Below are positions 1 through 7,932 of a stretch of 64,000 bases of DNA, one piece after another. The notes beneath the pieces are model-generated. The model was not told the origin of the DNA. It was given only the letters and a program-made list of their open reading frames with translations, and did no database searches. The translations under genes were made by a program, and so were the position numbers. The first letter of the stretch is position 1. Each line of letters begins with the position of its first letter. The stretch comes from Rhodospirillales bacterium CG15_BIG_FIL_POST_REV_8_21_14_020_66_15 (lineage in GTDB: Bacteria > Pseudomonadota > Alphaproteobacteria > Rhodospirillales > Casp-alpha2), in assembly GCA_002781745.1 (NCBI GenBank), contig PFFW01000124.1, positions 1 through 64,000 on the forward strand, in the 5' to 3' direction.

Positions 1-336
1 GAGCAGGGCATCGACCTGATGAACCTGACGGCGCCGAAGAAATTGTTCGAGGGTTCGGTGCGCGCCGCCGCCGACAAGTTCCCCGCCAACGTCAACGTGG
101 CGGTGGCCCTGAGCCTGGCGGGCCTGGGCCCCGACGATACGCGCTACGAGGTCTGGGCCGATCCGACGATCACCCGCAACACCCACTGGATCACCGTGGA
201 ATCGGACATCGTGCGGGTCGAGATGAACATCGCAGGCGAGCCGACGGCGGAAAACCCGGCCACCGGCAAGATCGTGCCCCTTAGCATGATCGCCACCCTG
301 CGGGGGCTGGTTTGCCCGCTCAAGGTCGGGACCTGA
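1..336 (+). CDS. L-aspartate dehydrogenase, C-terminal part (5' truncated)
   Basis: The frame is open from base 1, so the gene begins before the window. The visible 111 residues match the C-terminal domain of the DUF108/NadX aspartate dehydrogenase family. A segment reading FPANVNVAVALSLAG is followed by ADPTITRNTH, and the end has the family's ENPATGK...SMIATLRGL pattern. The enzyme oxidises aspartate to iminoaspartate with NAD(P), feeding NAD synthesis or aspartate breakdown. The Rossmann domain lies upstream and cannot be checked. The gene leads a co-directional series of metabolic genes. Other oxidoreductases sharing this C-terminal fold are possible. Confidence 0.72.
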   Translation, partial: EQGIDLMNLTAPKKLFEGSVRAAADKFPANVNVAVALSLAGLGPDDTRYEVWADPTITRNTHWITVESDIVRVEMNIAGEPTAENPATGKIVPLSMIATLRGLVCPLKVGT

Positions 337-371
337 AGAAAGGCGGCCGCGCGCCGGGGGCAAGGGACAGC

Positions 372-830
372 ATGAACACCGACTTCCAGCCGCTTGACGA
401 CGCCTTCGCCCAGCGGGTGCGCGACAGCTTCGACAAACAGGGCATCATGGCCCATATCGGCGCCCGCCTGGGCGAGGTACGGCCGGGCTATTGCGAGATC
501 GAACTGCCCTATTCAAACGCCGTGTCGCAGCAGCACGGCTTTTTCCACGGCGGCGTCGTCGGCACCATCGCCGACAGCGCCGGCGGGTTCGCCGCCTATA
601 GCCTGATGGGGCCCGGGGACGGCGTGCTGACCGTGGAATACAAGCTGAACCTGATGGCGCCGGCCGACGGGGACGAACTGATCGCGCGCGGCTACGTGGT
701 CCGTCCGGGCAATACGCTAACCGTCAGCCGCGCCGAGGTCATGGTGGTCAAGGACGGTCATCCCGTGCCCTGCGCCGCCTTGCAGCAGACCCTGATGCGC
801 ATCCGCGGCCGCGCCGATGTGATCGGATAG
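372..830 (+). CDS. PaaI-family hotdog thioesterase
   Basis: This 152-residue protein has the single hotdog fold of PaaI/YbdF-type acyl-CoA thioesterases. The signature HGFFHGGVVGTIAD (about residues 55-68) holds the HGG turn and the conserved Asp68. The expected action is hydrolysis of short or aromatic acyl-CoA thioesters in the cytoplasm. The ATG at 372 was chosen because it starts the conserved fold after a GGGA-type ribosome site; the frame is open further upstream but that part looks non-coding. It lies among thiolase, hydratase and SDR genes, which suits a role clearing CoA esters, but the substrate is unknown. Confidence 0.82.
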   Translation: MNTDFQPLDDAFAQRVRDSFDKQGIMAHIGARLGEVRPGYCEIELPYSNAVSQQHGFFHGGVVGTIADSAGGFAAYSLMGPGDGVLTVEYKLNLMAPADGDELIARGYVVRPGNTLTVSRAEVMVVKDGHPVPCAALQQTLMRIRGRADVIG

Positions 831-841
831 GGAAGAGAGCG

Positions 842-1222
842 ATGAGCGATCCTGGTCCGCGGGCGATCAACCAGATCATGCTGCGCTGGTGCATCGACGG
901 CTGGAAGGGCAAGATCCCCCTCGGGCCCATGTTTTGGGGCGGCGGCGCGGTGTGGTTCGTCGGCTACGGGCTCGAGCGCGGCGTGGTCAACCTGTTCCGC
1001 GTGCCGCAGTCGCCCTATTTCGCGGGTGAACTCTACATCCTCGACGGCCTGCTGCGGCTGTGCGAGTGGATTTTGCTGGCGTCGTTCGTCTGGTGGTGCG
1101 TCGGCGTGTGGCGCGCCGTCGACCACGAACCGCCGGGCGTATGGCCGACCACGGCGCGCGGCATCGTCGCGCTTCTGGTTCTGGCCAACGCCGTCTCGGC
1201 GCTTGTCGGTCTGTCCCGATGA
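842..1222 (+). CDS. Small multi-pass membrane protein, unknown function
   Basis: I do not recognise the family of this 126-residue protein. It has about three hydrophobic segments, near residues 28-46, 68-92 and 104-122. The first two are rich in Trp, Gly and Tyr. An AGAGAGCG ribosome site precedes the ATG. Its stop overlaps the next start in an ATGA, so the two membrane proteins are almost certainly translationally coupled and may act together. No catalytic motif is visible. Confidence 0.6.
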   Translation: MSDPGPRAINQIMLRWCIDGWKGKIPLGPMFWGGGAVWFVGYGLERGVVNLFRVPQSPYFAGELYILDGLLRLCEWILLASFVWWCVGVWRAVDHEPPGVWPTTARGIVALLVLANAVSALVGLSR

Positions 1223-1653
1223 CCAACGACCGGACCCCCGTCTACATCGACCTGCACGGCGGCGGCCTGCCCGGGAATGAGCCTCCGGAACCGGTGCTCG
1301 GGAAATGCTGGAACGGACGCGAGCGGCTGTGGATCGTGTTCTGGGCCTACGGCGTGTTCGGCACCGGCGGGATCCTCGCAAGCTGCCTTGCCATGATCTT
1401 CATCGGCCTTCAGATCGGCCTGTTGGTTGCGCCGCAGGACACGGACGGCGGCTACTACGGCGGCATGGCCGGGATGGCGCTTGGCGCCGCCCTTGCGGTA
1501 CCCTATGTGATCTGGATGACGGTCAGTCTGTGGCGCTGCGCTCCCAACTGCGAAACCAAGATGTGGGGCCGCCTGGTGCGCGGCTGGCTGGTGGCGCAAT
1601 GGCTCGGGTTCGCCATGCTGATCTATAATTACGCCCCCTTGATCAAGTTGTAA
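1219..1653 (+). CDS. Membrane protein coupled to the preceding gene, unknown function
   Basis: This 144-residue protein has three likely membrane segments: near residue 37-60 (WIVFWAYGVFGTGG...), 78-100 and 118-138. Four cysteines are present, two of them close together in a WRCAPNC motif before the last segment. The ATG at 1219 overlaps the previous stop by four bases, which fixes the start. I recognise no family. The Cys pair could bind a metal or form a disulfide, but this is speculation. Confidence 0.58.
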   Translation: MTNDRTPVYIDLHGGGLPGNEPPEPVLGKCWNGRERLWIVFWAYGVFGTGGILASCLAMIFIGLQIGLLVAPQDTDGGYYGGMAGMALGAALAVPYVIWMTVSLWRCAPNCETKMWGRLVRGWLVAQWLGFAMLIYNYAPLIKL

Positions 1654-1670
1654 GAGCAGGAACGAAGGCC

Positions 1671-2858
1671 ATGACCGAAGATCCGATCGTCATCACAGGC
1701 GCCGCCCGCACGCCCATGGGCGGATTCCAGGGCGACCTTTCAGGCGCCCGCGCGCCGGACCTGGGGGCGGCCGCGATCAAGGCGGCGCTGGCCCGCGCCG
1801 GCGTGGCGCCCGATGCCGTGGACGAGGTCTACATGGGCATCGTGCTGCCCGCGGGCCTGGGCCAGGCCCCGGCGCGTCAGGCGTCGCTTGGCGCCGGGGT
1901 GCCCGAGGCCGTGCCCTGCACGACCCTCAACAAGATGTGCGGCTCGGGCATGAAGGCGGCGATGCTGGCCCACGACGGCATCCTCGCGGGCGCTGGGGCG
2001 GTCATGGTCGCCGGCGGCATGGAGAGCATGACCAACGCGCCCTACCTGCTGGACAAGGCGCGCGGCGGCTACCGGATGGGCCACGGCAGCGTCATGGACC
2101 ACATGTTCCTGGACGGGCTCGAGGACGCCTATGACAAGGGCCGCCTGATGGGCACCTTCGCCGAGGAGACGGCGACCCACTATCAGTTCACCCGCGAGGC
2201 CCAGGACGACTTCGCCATCGCGTCCCTGGACCGCGCCAAGAAGGCCGTCGAGGACGGTTCCTTCGCCGGCGAGGTGGTGCCCGTCGCCGTGAAGACCCGC
2301 AAGGGCGAGATCACGGTGGAGCGCGACGAGCAGCCCTTGAAGGCAGATCCCGAGAAGGTCCGCGCCCTGAAGCCCGCGTTCGCCAAGGACGGCACGGTGA
2401 CGCCCGCCAACTCGTCGTCCATTTCAGACGGGGCGGCGGCGCTGGTCCTGATGCGCCGGTCGGAGGCCGAGAAACGGGGCCTCAGGCCCCTTGCCGTGAT
2501 CCGCGGCCATGCGACCCATGCGCAGGAACCCCGCTGGTTCACCACGGCCCCCGTGGGCGCCATGAACAAACTGGCCGGCAAGGTGGGCTGGGACCTCAAG
2601 GACGTGGACCTGTTCGAGATCAACGAGGCCTTCGCCGTGGTCACCATGGCGGCTATGCGCGACCTCGACCTGCCCCACGACAAGGTCAACGTGCACGGCG
2701 GGGCCTGCGCGCTCGGCCATCCCATCGGCGCCTCGGGCGCGCGCATCGTGGTGACGCTGCTGGCGGCGCTCGAGAAATACGGCTTGACCAAGGGCGTCGC
2801 ATCCTTGTGCATCGGCGGTGGCGAGGCCACGGCCGTCGCCATCGAACGGGTCAGCTAG
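1671..2858 (+). CDS. Acetyl-CoA acetyltransferase (thiolase)
   Basis: At 395 residues this is a full-length biosynthetic-type thiolase. The acyl-accepting cysteine is Cys90 in LNKMCGSGM. The C-terminal catalytic pair is His350 in GGACALGHPIGASG and Cys380 in SLCIGGGE, and the NEAF motif is present. The family condenses two acetyl-CoA or cleaves acetoacetyl-CoA, in ketone-body, polyhydroxybutyrate or ketogenic amino acid metabolism. A GGAACGAAGGCC ribosome site precedes the ATG. The nearby LiuC-like hydratase makes leucine or short-chain acyl-CoA degradation plausible. Which direction it runs in cannot be read from sequence. Confidence 0.93.
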   Translation: MTEDPIVITGAARTPMGGFQGDLSGARAPDLGAAAIKAALARAGVAPDAVDEVYMGIVLPAGLGQAPARQASLGAGVPEAVPCTTLNKMCGSGMKAAMLAHDGILAGAGAVMVAGGMESMTNAPYLLDKARGGYRMGHGSVMDHMFLDGLEDAYDKGRLMGTFAEETATHYQFTREAQDDFAIASLDRAKKAVEDGSFAGEVVPVAVKTRKGEITVERDEQPLKADPEKVRALKPAFAKDGTVTPANSSSISDGAAALVLMRRSEAEKRGLRPLAVIRGHATHAQEPRWFTTAPVGAMNKLAGKVGWDLKDVDLFEINEAFAVVTMAAMRDLDLPHDKVNVHGGACALGHPIGASGARIVVTLLAALEKYGLTKGVASLCIGGGEATAVAIERVS

Positions 2859-2883
2859 GCGGAAGCGGGCAGGGAAGGGAGCC

Positions 2884-3570
2884 ATGCCGACAGTCTTCAT
2901 CACGGGCGCCAACCGGGGGATCGGCCTGGAACTGGCCCGCCAGTATGCCCATGACGGTTGGACCGTCATCGCGACATGCCGCAACACGCTGTCGCCGGGA
3001 CCCATCGCGACCATTTCCGGAGATATCCGGGTGTATGGCCTGGACGTCACGGACTTCCGCCAAGTCGACCGGCTTGCCGCGGAACTGGCCCAAACCCCGA
3101 TCGACCTTCTGATCAATAATGCCGGCGTCTACGGCGACCGCAATTACGGGCACGACGGCATCGACTATGCAGACTGGGAACAGTCGTTCCGCGTCAACAC
3201 CCTGGCGCCCCTGAAGATCGCCTCGACGTTCCTGCCCCATGTCGCCGCCGGCGAGGGCCGCATGATCGCCACCGTGTCGTCGGTGCTGGCCTCCATCGCG
3301 GAATCCTCGCCAAATTCGGCGTCCTACGCCTACCGCACGTCCAAGGCGGCGCTGAACATGGCCATGCATGTGTTCGCCGAGGAGGTTCGGCCGCAGGGCG
3401 TCACCGTGATCCTGTTGCATCCGGGCTGGGTGCGCACGGACATGGGCGGGGCCGGTGCCGCGATCGACGCGGAGACCAGTGCGGCCGGCATCCGTCGGGT
3501 GCTGAACGGCGCGGGGATGGCGGAAAGCGGGCGGTTTTTTGCCTATGACGGCCGGGAAATTCCCTGGTAG
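2884..3570 (+). CDS. Short-chain dehydrogenase/reductase
   Basis: This 228-residue classical SDR has the nucleotide-binding TGANRGIG at residues 7-14. It also has LINNAGVYG after the fourth strand, a catalytic Ser in TVSSV and the YxxxK pair in YAYRTSK. The expected reaction is NAD(P)-dependent oxidation or reduction of a carbonyl or alcohol group; the substrate is unknown. It resembles the C-factor/CsgA-like SDR branch, which has a shortened C-terminus. The ATG at 2884 follows AGGGAAGGGAGCC, a strong ribosome site. The gene lies 25 bases after the thiolase. Confidence 0.88.
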   Translation: MPTVFITGANRGIGLELARQYAHDGWTVIATCRNTLSPGPIATISGDIRVYGLDVTDFRQVDRLAAELAQTPIDLLINNAGVYGDRNYGHDGIDYADWEQSFRVNTLAPLKIASTFLPHVAAGEGRMIATVSSVLASIAESSPNSASYAYRTSKAALNMAMHVFAEEVRPQGVTVILLHPGWVRTDMGGAGAAIDAETSAAGIRRVLNGAGMAESGRFFAYDGREIPW

Positions 3571-3586
3571 GACGGAGAGCGACGGC

Positions 3587-4225
3587 ATGAACACCACGCA
3601 ACACAACGGTGACATCGAATTCTATTTCGATTTCTCCTCGCCCTACGGCTACCTGGCGGCGCAGAAGATCGACAAGATCGGTGAGCGCTACGGCCGCCGC
3701 GTCAACTGGCATCCCATCATGCTGGGCGTGATCTTCAAGGAAACGGGCAATCAGGCCAACGCCGACATCGGATTGAAGGGCGACTACATGCGCATGGACG
3801 TGCCGCGCGTGGCCCGGATGATGGGCGCGCCCTTCACCTGGCCGGAGCCGTTCCCCGTGGCGACCCTGGCGGCGGCGCGCGCCTACTACTGGCTGCAGGG
3901 CCACGATCCGGCCAAGGCCGTGCCCTTCGCCAAAGCGGTGTACAATCATTATTTCGGCAAGGGGGCGGATATTTCCGACGTGCAGGAGATCGTCCTGATC
4001 GCCGAGGAAATGGGTATCGACGGAGCGGCGCTCGCCGAGGCCGTGACCCGCGACGACGTCAAGCAGCGGGTCAAGGACAAGACGGCGGAAGCCTTGGACC
4101 TGGGCGTGTTCGGCTCGCCCTATTTTCTGATCGACGGCGAGCCGTTCTTCGGCTCGGACCGCCTGTGGCAGATCGAACGTTTCCTGGGCAAGGGCGCGGA
4201 CACGTCCGGCCCGGACGGCGACTGA
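3587..4225 (+). CDS. 2-hydroxychromene-2-carboxylate isomerase-like (DsbA/GST-kappa fold)
   Basis: This 212-residue protein begins with FYFDFSSPYGYLA, the diagnostic N-terminus of the HCCA isomerase/GST-kappa branch of the DsbA superfamily, where the serine replaces the redox cysteine pair. The C-terminal FGSPYFLIDGEPFFGSDRLWQ is also typical. Family members isomerise hydroxychromene carboxylates in naphthalene breakdown or use glutathione on other substrates. No other aromatic-degradation gene is nearby, so the physiological substrate is open. The ATG at 3587 follows GGACGGAGAG. Confidence 0.85.
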   Translation: MNTTQHNGDIEFYFDFSSPYGYLAAQKIDKIGERYGRRVNWHPIMLGVIFKETGNQANADIGLKGDYMRMDVPRVARMMGAPFTWPEPFPVATLAAARAYYWLQGHDPAKAVPFAKAVYNHYFGKGADISDVQEIVLIAEEMGIDGAALAEAVTRDDVKQRVKDKTAEALDLGVFGSPYFLIDGEPFFGSDRLWQIERFLGKGADTSGPDGD

Positions 4226-4245
4226 GGACGCAAAGGACGCAAGCC

Positions 4246-4650
4246 ATGAAACTGAGAAAAGGCGTGAAGGAACTGGTCGCGGAGGCCAACGCGGAGATTG
4301 AAACCGTGCCCGTGTCCGGCGCTGCGGGGCTGCTGGACGATCCGGACGTGCAGTTCGTCGATATCCGCGATGTCCGCGAACTGGAGCGCGAGGGCATGGT
4401 GCCCGGCGCGTTTCACGCGCCGCGCGGGATGCTGGAGTTCTGGGTCGATCCGGACAGCCCCTACCACAAGGACGTATTCGCCTCGGGCAAGAAGTTCGTG
4501 TTTTACTGTCAGTCGGCCTGGCGCTCGGCGCTCGCGACAAAGGCCCTGCAGGACATGGGACTTGAGCCCGTGGCGCACCTGGAAGGCGGGTTCCGCGCCT
4601 GGAAAGACGCGGGGCATCCGGTCGGCGAAAGGCCGCCACACAAGGCGTAG
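4246..4650 (+). CDS. Rhodanese-domain sulfurtransferase
   Basis: This is a 134-residue single-domain rhodanese. The active-site loop is CQSAWRS with the persulfide-forming Cys88, and the substrate-binding VDIRDVRELEREG lies near residue 38. Single-domain rhodaneses move sulfane sulfur between thiols or to cyanide. The ATG at 4246 starts the conserved domain, 20 bases after the HCCA-isomerase-like gene, suggesting one transcript. The loop has the usual six residues. Confidence 0.88.
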   Translation: MKLRKGVKELVAEANAEIETVPVSGAAGLLDDPDVQFVDIRDVRELEREGMVPGAFHAPRGMLEFWVDPDSPYHKDVFASGKKFVFYCQSAWRSALATKALQDMGLEPVAHLEGGFRAWKDAGHPVGERPPHKA

Positions 4651-4750
4651 TCGTTTGGCTAGGTTGTCGTCCGCCCCCCGGAAAAGTTAAGTTTCTCCTG
4701 GGTGGATGCTCGGGGTCGGCGGTATATTGGTTCCGAGCCTGGAGACGCGA

Positions 4751-5542
4751 ATGAACACGAGTGCACCGTTCATCACCGAGATCGCGGGAGGGATCGCGAC
4801 GGTCACGCTCCGTCGGCCGGAAATCCATAACGCCTTCGACGACGATCTGGTGATGCGTCTTACCCGCGAGTTGCAGGGGCTCGGCCGCGATACCGTGGTG
4901 CGGGTCGTGATCCTCGCCTCGACCGGCAAGAGCTTTTCCGCGGGTGCCGACGTCAACTGGATGAAGCGCATGGCGGAGTTCGGCCAGGAAGAGAACCTGG
5001 AGGACGCCAAGGCCCTGGCGGGACTGATGTTCACCCTGCACAACCTGCGCAAGCCTACCATCGCCGCCGTGCAGGGATCCGCCTTCGGTGGCGGCGTCGG
5101 CCTGGTCGCCGCCTGCGACATCGCGGTCGCCGCGCGGGAGGCCCAGTTCGCACTGACCGAGGTCAAGCTGGGCATTCTGCCCGCGGCGGTCGGGCCCTAT
5201 GTGATCTCCGCCATGGGCGCGCGCCAGGCGACCCGCTACATGCTGACGGGTGAACGGTTCGATGCCGCCCGCGCGGTCGAAATCGGCTTGGTTACCGAGG
5301 TTACGGACCAGGACAATGTCCTGCCGCGGGCCCGGGAATTCGCGGAAATGCTGCTGGACAACGGTCCGCGCGCCATGGCAGAGGTCAAAAACCTGGTACG
5401 CTACGTGGTCGGTCACGAACGGGACGAAGCCTTGATGGCGCAGACAGCGGGGCATATCGCCCGCGTCCGCGCATCCGACGAGGGGCGGGAGGGCCTTGCG
5501 GCCTTCCTGGAAAGAAGAAAACCGAATTGGGTAAGGAAGTAG
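4751..5542 (+). CDS. Enoyl-CoA hydratase/isomerase family, LiuC (methylglutaconyl-CoA hydratase)-like
   Basis: This 263-residue crotonase-fold protein has oxyanion-hole segments in FSAGADVNWMKRMAEF and AAVQGSAFGGGVGL, and LTEVKLGILPAAVGPYV around the catalytic glutamate. The ADVNWMK string is what I associate with the LiuC branch, which hydrates 3-methylglutaconyl-CoA in leucine breakdown. Other liu genes are absent here, so the specific name is tentative while the family is not. The ATG at 4751 follows a GGAG ribosome site. A possible -10 (TATATT, 4723-4728) lies just upstream in the 100-base gap. Confidence 0.85.
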   Translation: MNTSAPFITEIAGGIATVTLRRPEIHNAFDDDLVMRLTRELQGLGRDTVVRVVILASTGKSFSAGADVNWMKRMAEFGQEENLEDAKALAGLMFTLHNLRKPTIAAVQGSAFGGGVGLVAACDIAVAAREAQFALTEVKLGILPAAVGPYVISAMGARQATRYMLTGERFDAARAVEIGLVTEVTDQDNVLPRAREFAEMLLDNGPRAMAEVKNLVRYVVGHERDEALMAQTAGHIARVRASDEGREGLAAFLERRKPNWVRK

Positions 5543-5578
5543 CCGGCAGCGATTAGTGGAAAAGGGGAGTGGTTTGCG

Positions 5579-6112
5579 ATGGCTGAATACGATCTGTCAC
5601 AAATCAAGGTCCTGGTCGCCGAAGACTATGCGCCGATGCGCAAACTGCTCGGCCAGATCCTGTTCGAACTGAACGTCGCCGACTTCCAGATGGTCACGAG
5701 CGGCAAGGAAGCCATCGATTTTCTCGAGGAATACCATGCCGACCTGATCCTGGTCGACAACATCATGGAGCCCATCGACGGTACCGAGTTGACGCGCCTT
5801 GTCCGCGCCGGAAAAACCCCCGCCGACCGCAACATCCCCATCATCATGGTCTCGGGTGAGACGTCGAAGGACCTGATTATCAATGCCCGCGATGCCGGGG
5901 TGAACGAGTTCCTGGCCAAGCCGATCTCTACCCGCATGGTGTACCAGCGCTTCTTGAACATCATCGAGAATCCGCGCTCCTTCGTGCAGACCGACGAGTT
6001 CTACGGCCCCGACCGGCGGCGCCGGCAGATGCGTTTTCCGGGCCTCGACCGTCGCCGCCAGGGCTATGCCTACCCGGGGCCGGCGGCTTCGGCGGCCGGC
6101 GCGAGCACCTGA
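5579..6112 (+). CDS. Single-domain response regulator with basic tail
   Basis: A CheY-like receiver occupies about residues 8-130 of 177. The acidic pair is Glu15-Asp16, the phospho-acceptor is Asp60 in LILVDNIMEP, and the switch residues are Ser92 and Lys114 (the latter in FLAKPIS). No output domain follows. Instead there is a short basic extension with FYGPDRRRR and a second RRR cluster. Such proteins pass phosphate in relays or act by protein contacts. An Hpt protein 670 bases downstream (6783) is a plausible partner. The ATG follows GGGGAGTGG. Confidence 0.88.
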   Translation: MAEYDLSQIKVLVAEDYAPMRKLLGQILFELNVADFQMVTSGKEAIDFLEEYHADLILVDNIMEPIDGTELTRLVRAGKTPADRNIPIIMVSGETSKDLIINARDAGVNEFLAKPISTRMVYQRFLNIIENPRSFVQTDEFYGPDRRRRQMRFPGLDRRRQGYAYPGPAASAAGAST

Positions 6113-6221
6113 AACGGGACCGGGCCTGTGGGTAACCCGGCGGGGCCGGGGCCTTTCCCGCAGCCCATTTCCTGGTAAGGTGGCGGCATTCACCCGCCCA
6201 CGACCCGCCTGTAATTCGACC

Positions 6222-6659
6222 ATGCCCCTGCACCTGATCAAGCTTTGCGTCGGCGTCGAGAGCATCGAACACTTGGCGCAGATCCAGCGCGCGCGGCTGA
6301 AGGGGCGGCGCGAGGCGGGCGAGGATGCGCGCCTCTATCACGTCACCCGCATGTGGCCGAGGCGCCAGGCGGAGCTTCTCGACGGCGGATCGATCTACTG
6401 GGTGATCAAGCGGGTCCTGCGCTGTCGCCAGCGTCTTCTGGGTTTCGATGAGACCGTCAACGGCCGCGGCCAGCCCGCCTGCGGCTTGGTCCTGGATCCG
6501 GAAATCGTGCCCGTGCGCCCGCGGGCGTCGCGCGCCTTCCAGGGCTGGCGCTACCTGACCGAGGCGGACGCGCCGGCGGATATGGACGGAACCGCCGGAC
6601 AGCTCACGGACCTGCCGCCCGAACTGGCGGACGAGCTGCGCGGCCTGGGGTTGATTTAG
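6222..6659 (+). CDS. DUF1489 family protein
   Basis: This 145-residue protein matches the alphaproteobacterial DUF1489 family. It begins MPLHLIKLCVGVESIEHL, has YHVTRMWPRR and GSIYWVIKRV in the middle and ends with a Leu/Glu-rich segment. The function is unknown. The family has no recognised catalytic motif. The ATG at 6222 was chosen because the family conservation begins there; the frame upstream is arginine-rich and unlike protein. The setting between a receiver and an Hpt protein may be incidental. Confidence 0.8.
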   Translation: MPLHLIKLCVGVESIEHLAQIQRARLKGRREAGEDARLYHVTRMWPRRQAELLDGGSIYWVIKRVLRCRQRLLGFDETVNGRGQPACGLVLDPEIVPVRPRASRAFQGWRYLTEADAPADMDGTAGQLTDLPPELADELRGLGLI

Positions 6660-6741
6660 GACCTCCGTCTCAGGGGCGCGGCAACGCCATCCTTGCCCTT
6701 GACCGTCCGGGCCATGTAGGCTTCCGGGGCAGCTGGGAAAT

Positions 6742-6779
6742 TCCGCAGAAACCTGCGGACTAAGAGGTCCTTCGAGGAC
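6742..6779 (+). promoter_or_regulatory. Two tandem short hairpins in the leader of the Hpt gene
   Basis: TCCGCAG (6742-6748) pairs perfectly with CTGCGGA (6753-6759) around an AAAC loop. Eight bases later GTCCT (6767-6771) pairs with AGGAC (6775-6779) around TCG. The second stem contains the likely GAGG ribosome site of the Hpt gene, whose ATG is at 6783. A role in setting translation is possible, but such short stems also arise by chance. Confidence 0.3.
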
Positions 6780-6782
6780 GTG

Positions 6783-7277
6783 ATGGCGAAACCGCAGATC
6801 ATCAATCCGCCGAACAGGCTGAAGTCCAAGGTCTCCATGGGCGGCCCCGGCGCGGTGGATCCGGAGCGCATCGCCCGCGCCGAAGCGGCCGTCGAAAAGA
6901 TGACCGCGAACTATCTGGACTGGGTCGAGACCGACCTCAAGAAGCTGGAGACGGAACTGGCGGCCCTCAAGCCCGGAGCGGCCGACACGGCGGACCGGAC
7001 CCAGGCCATCTATCGCATTTCCCACGACATCAAGGGCCAGGGCGGCAGCTTCGGCTATCAGTTGATGACCGAGGTCGGCGCCCTCATGTGCCGCTATATC
7101 GAGAACATGGACGGCGACCCGACCCAGGAAGACATCAATCTGATGGCGCTGTGCTACAAGTCCATGCGCGCGGTGATCTCGGGCCGCCTGGCCGGTGACG
7201 GCGGCGAGGCCGGCCGCATGGTGCTGGACGGGCTCGGCAGGGTGGCCGAGAAGGTCAAGGCCGTCGACGGCCTTTGA
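6783..7277 (+). CDS. Hpt-domain phosphotransfer protein
   Basis: This 164-residue, mostly helical protein has the Hpt phosphorylation motif ISHDIKGQGGSFGY at about residues 80-93, where the His accepts phosphate from a receiver. No kinase or receiver domain is attached, so it should be a shuttle in a phosphorelay. The receiver encoded at 5579 is the closest candidate partner. The ATG at 6783 was preferred to the overlapping GTG at 6780 because it is a standard start with a GAGG site seven bases upstream. It converges on the PadR-like gene. Confidence 0.8.
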   Translation: MAKPQIINPPNRLKSKVSMGGPGAVDPERIARAEAAVEKMTANYLDWVETDLKKLETELAALKPGAADTADRTQAIYRISHDIKGQGGSFGYQLMTEVGALMCRYIENMDGDPTQEDINLMALCYKSMRAVISGRLAGDGGEAGRMVLDGLGRVAEKVKAVDGL

Positions 7278-7283
7278 GGGGTA

Positions 7284-7838
7284 TCAGGCGCCTTCGGACT
7301 CCAGCTTGTCGGCCATGTCCGTGAGCCAGCGGATGCGCTGTTCCAGGGCGTCGATGTCGTAATCCAACCACACTCCCAACAGGCCCGGGGCGGTCGCGTG
7401 GTGGTCGCGCAGGCTTTGCAGGCGGGCGACCTCGCCCTCGGCCGCCTCCAGCAACAGGTCGATCTGGTCCAACTGGTCGTCCTTGGCCAGCAGGTGCAGA
7501 AAACGGAACTTCAACGCCGTGATCAGCTTGTTCATGTCGTTAGACTGGGCGCGGATGCGCGCCGTCAGAAGCGTCGTCAACTCCTCGCGTCCGGCTTCGG
7601 AAATGGTCAGAAGGGCGTTGTCCTCGAGGCCCTTGCCTTCCGTCGCGGAGACCAGGCCCTCGTATTTCAAAAGCTCCAAGGACGTTCCCATGACGTCGAG
7701 CGACGGGCCCAGGATGTGGCTGGTGAAATGACGTATCTCCGCAGCCAGGTCGCTGTAGCGCAACGGACCCGACGCCAGCGTGCCGAGCGCGCACAGGCGC
7801 ACGGCTTCGCGGGGGGTAAGGGTGTTGTCGGCGTACAC
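7284..7838 (-). CDS. PadR-like winged-helix transcriptional regulator
   Basis: This 184-residue protein begins with a wing-helix segment (LTPREAVRLCALGTLASGPLR, then SLELLKYEGLVSATEGKG and LLTISEAGREELTTLL) typical of PadR-type regulators. A helical C-terminal half for dimerisation follows, rich in acidic and Leu residues. PadR proteins usually repress genes near their own; the neighbour here is the class-III aminotransferase 95 bases downstream on the same strand. The effector is unknown. The MarR family is a less likely alternative. Confidence 0.7.
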   Translation of the reverse strand: MYADNTLTPREAVRLCALGTLASGPLRYSDLAAEIRHFTSHILGPSLDVMGTSLELLKYEGLVSATEGKGLEDNALLTISEAGREELTTLLTARIRAQSNDMNKLITALKFRFLHLLAKDDQLDQIDLLLEAAEGEVARLQSLRDHHATAPGLLGVWLDYDIDALEQRIRWLTDMADKLESEGA

Positions 7839-7932
7839 GATGCGGCGCTTTCACCTGTTGCGGGCGGGGCGCAAGTCTATGGATTCGGCGGGGTTATGTC
7901 CAGCGGCCGGCGGGGTCGGAAGGCTGCTGGGT

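Noticed and set aside
3401-5455. 684-codon open frame on the minus strand
   Set aside because: It is antisense to the SDR, isomerase, rhodanese and hydratase genes; its His/Arg/Gly-rich product has no family features.
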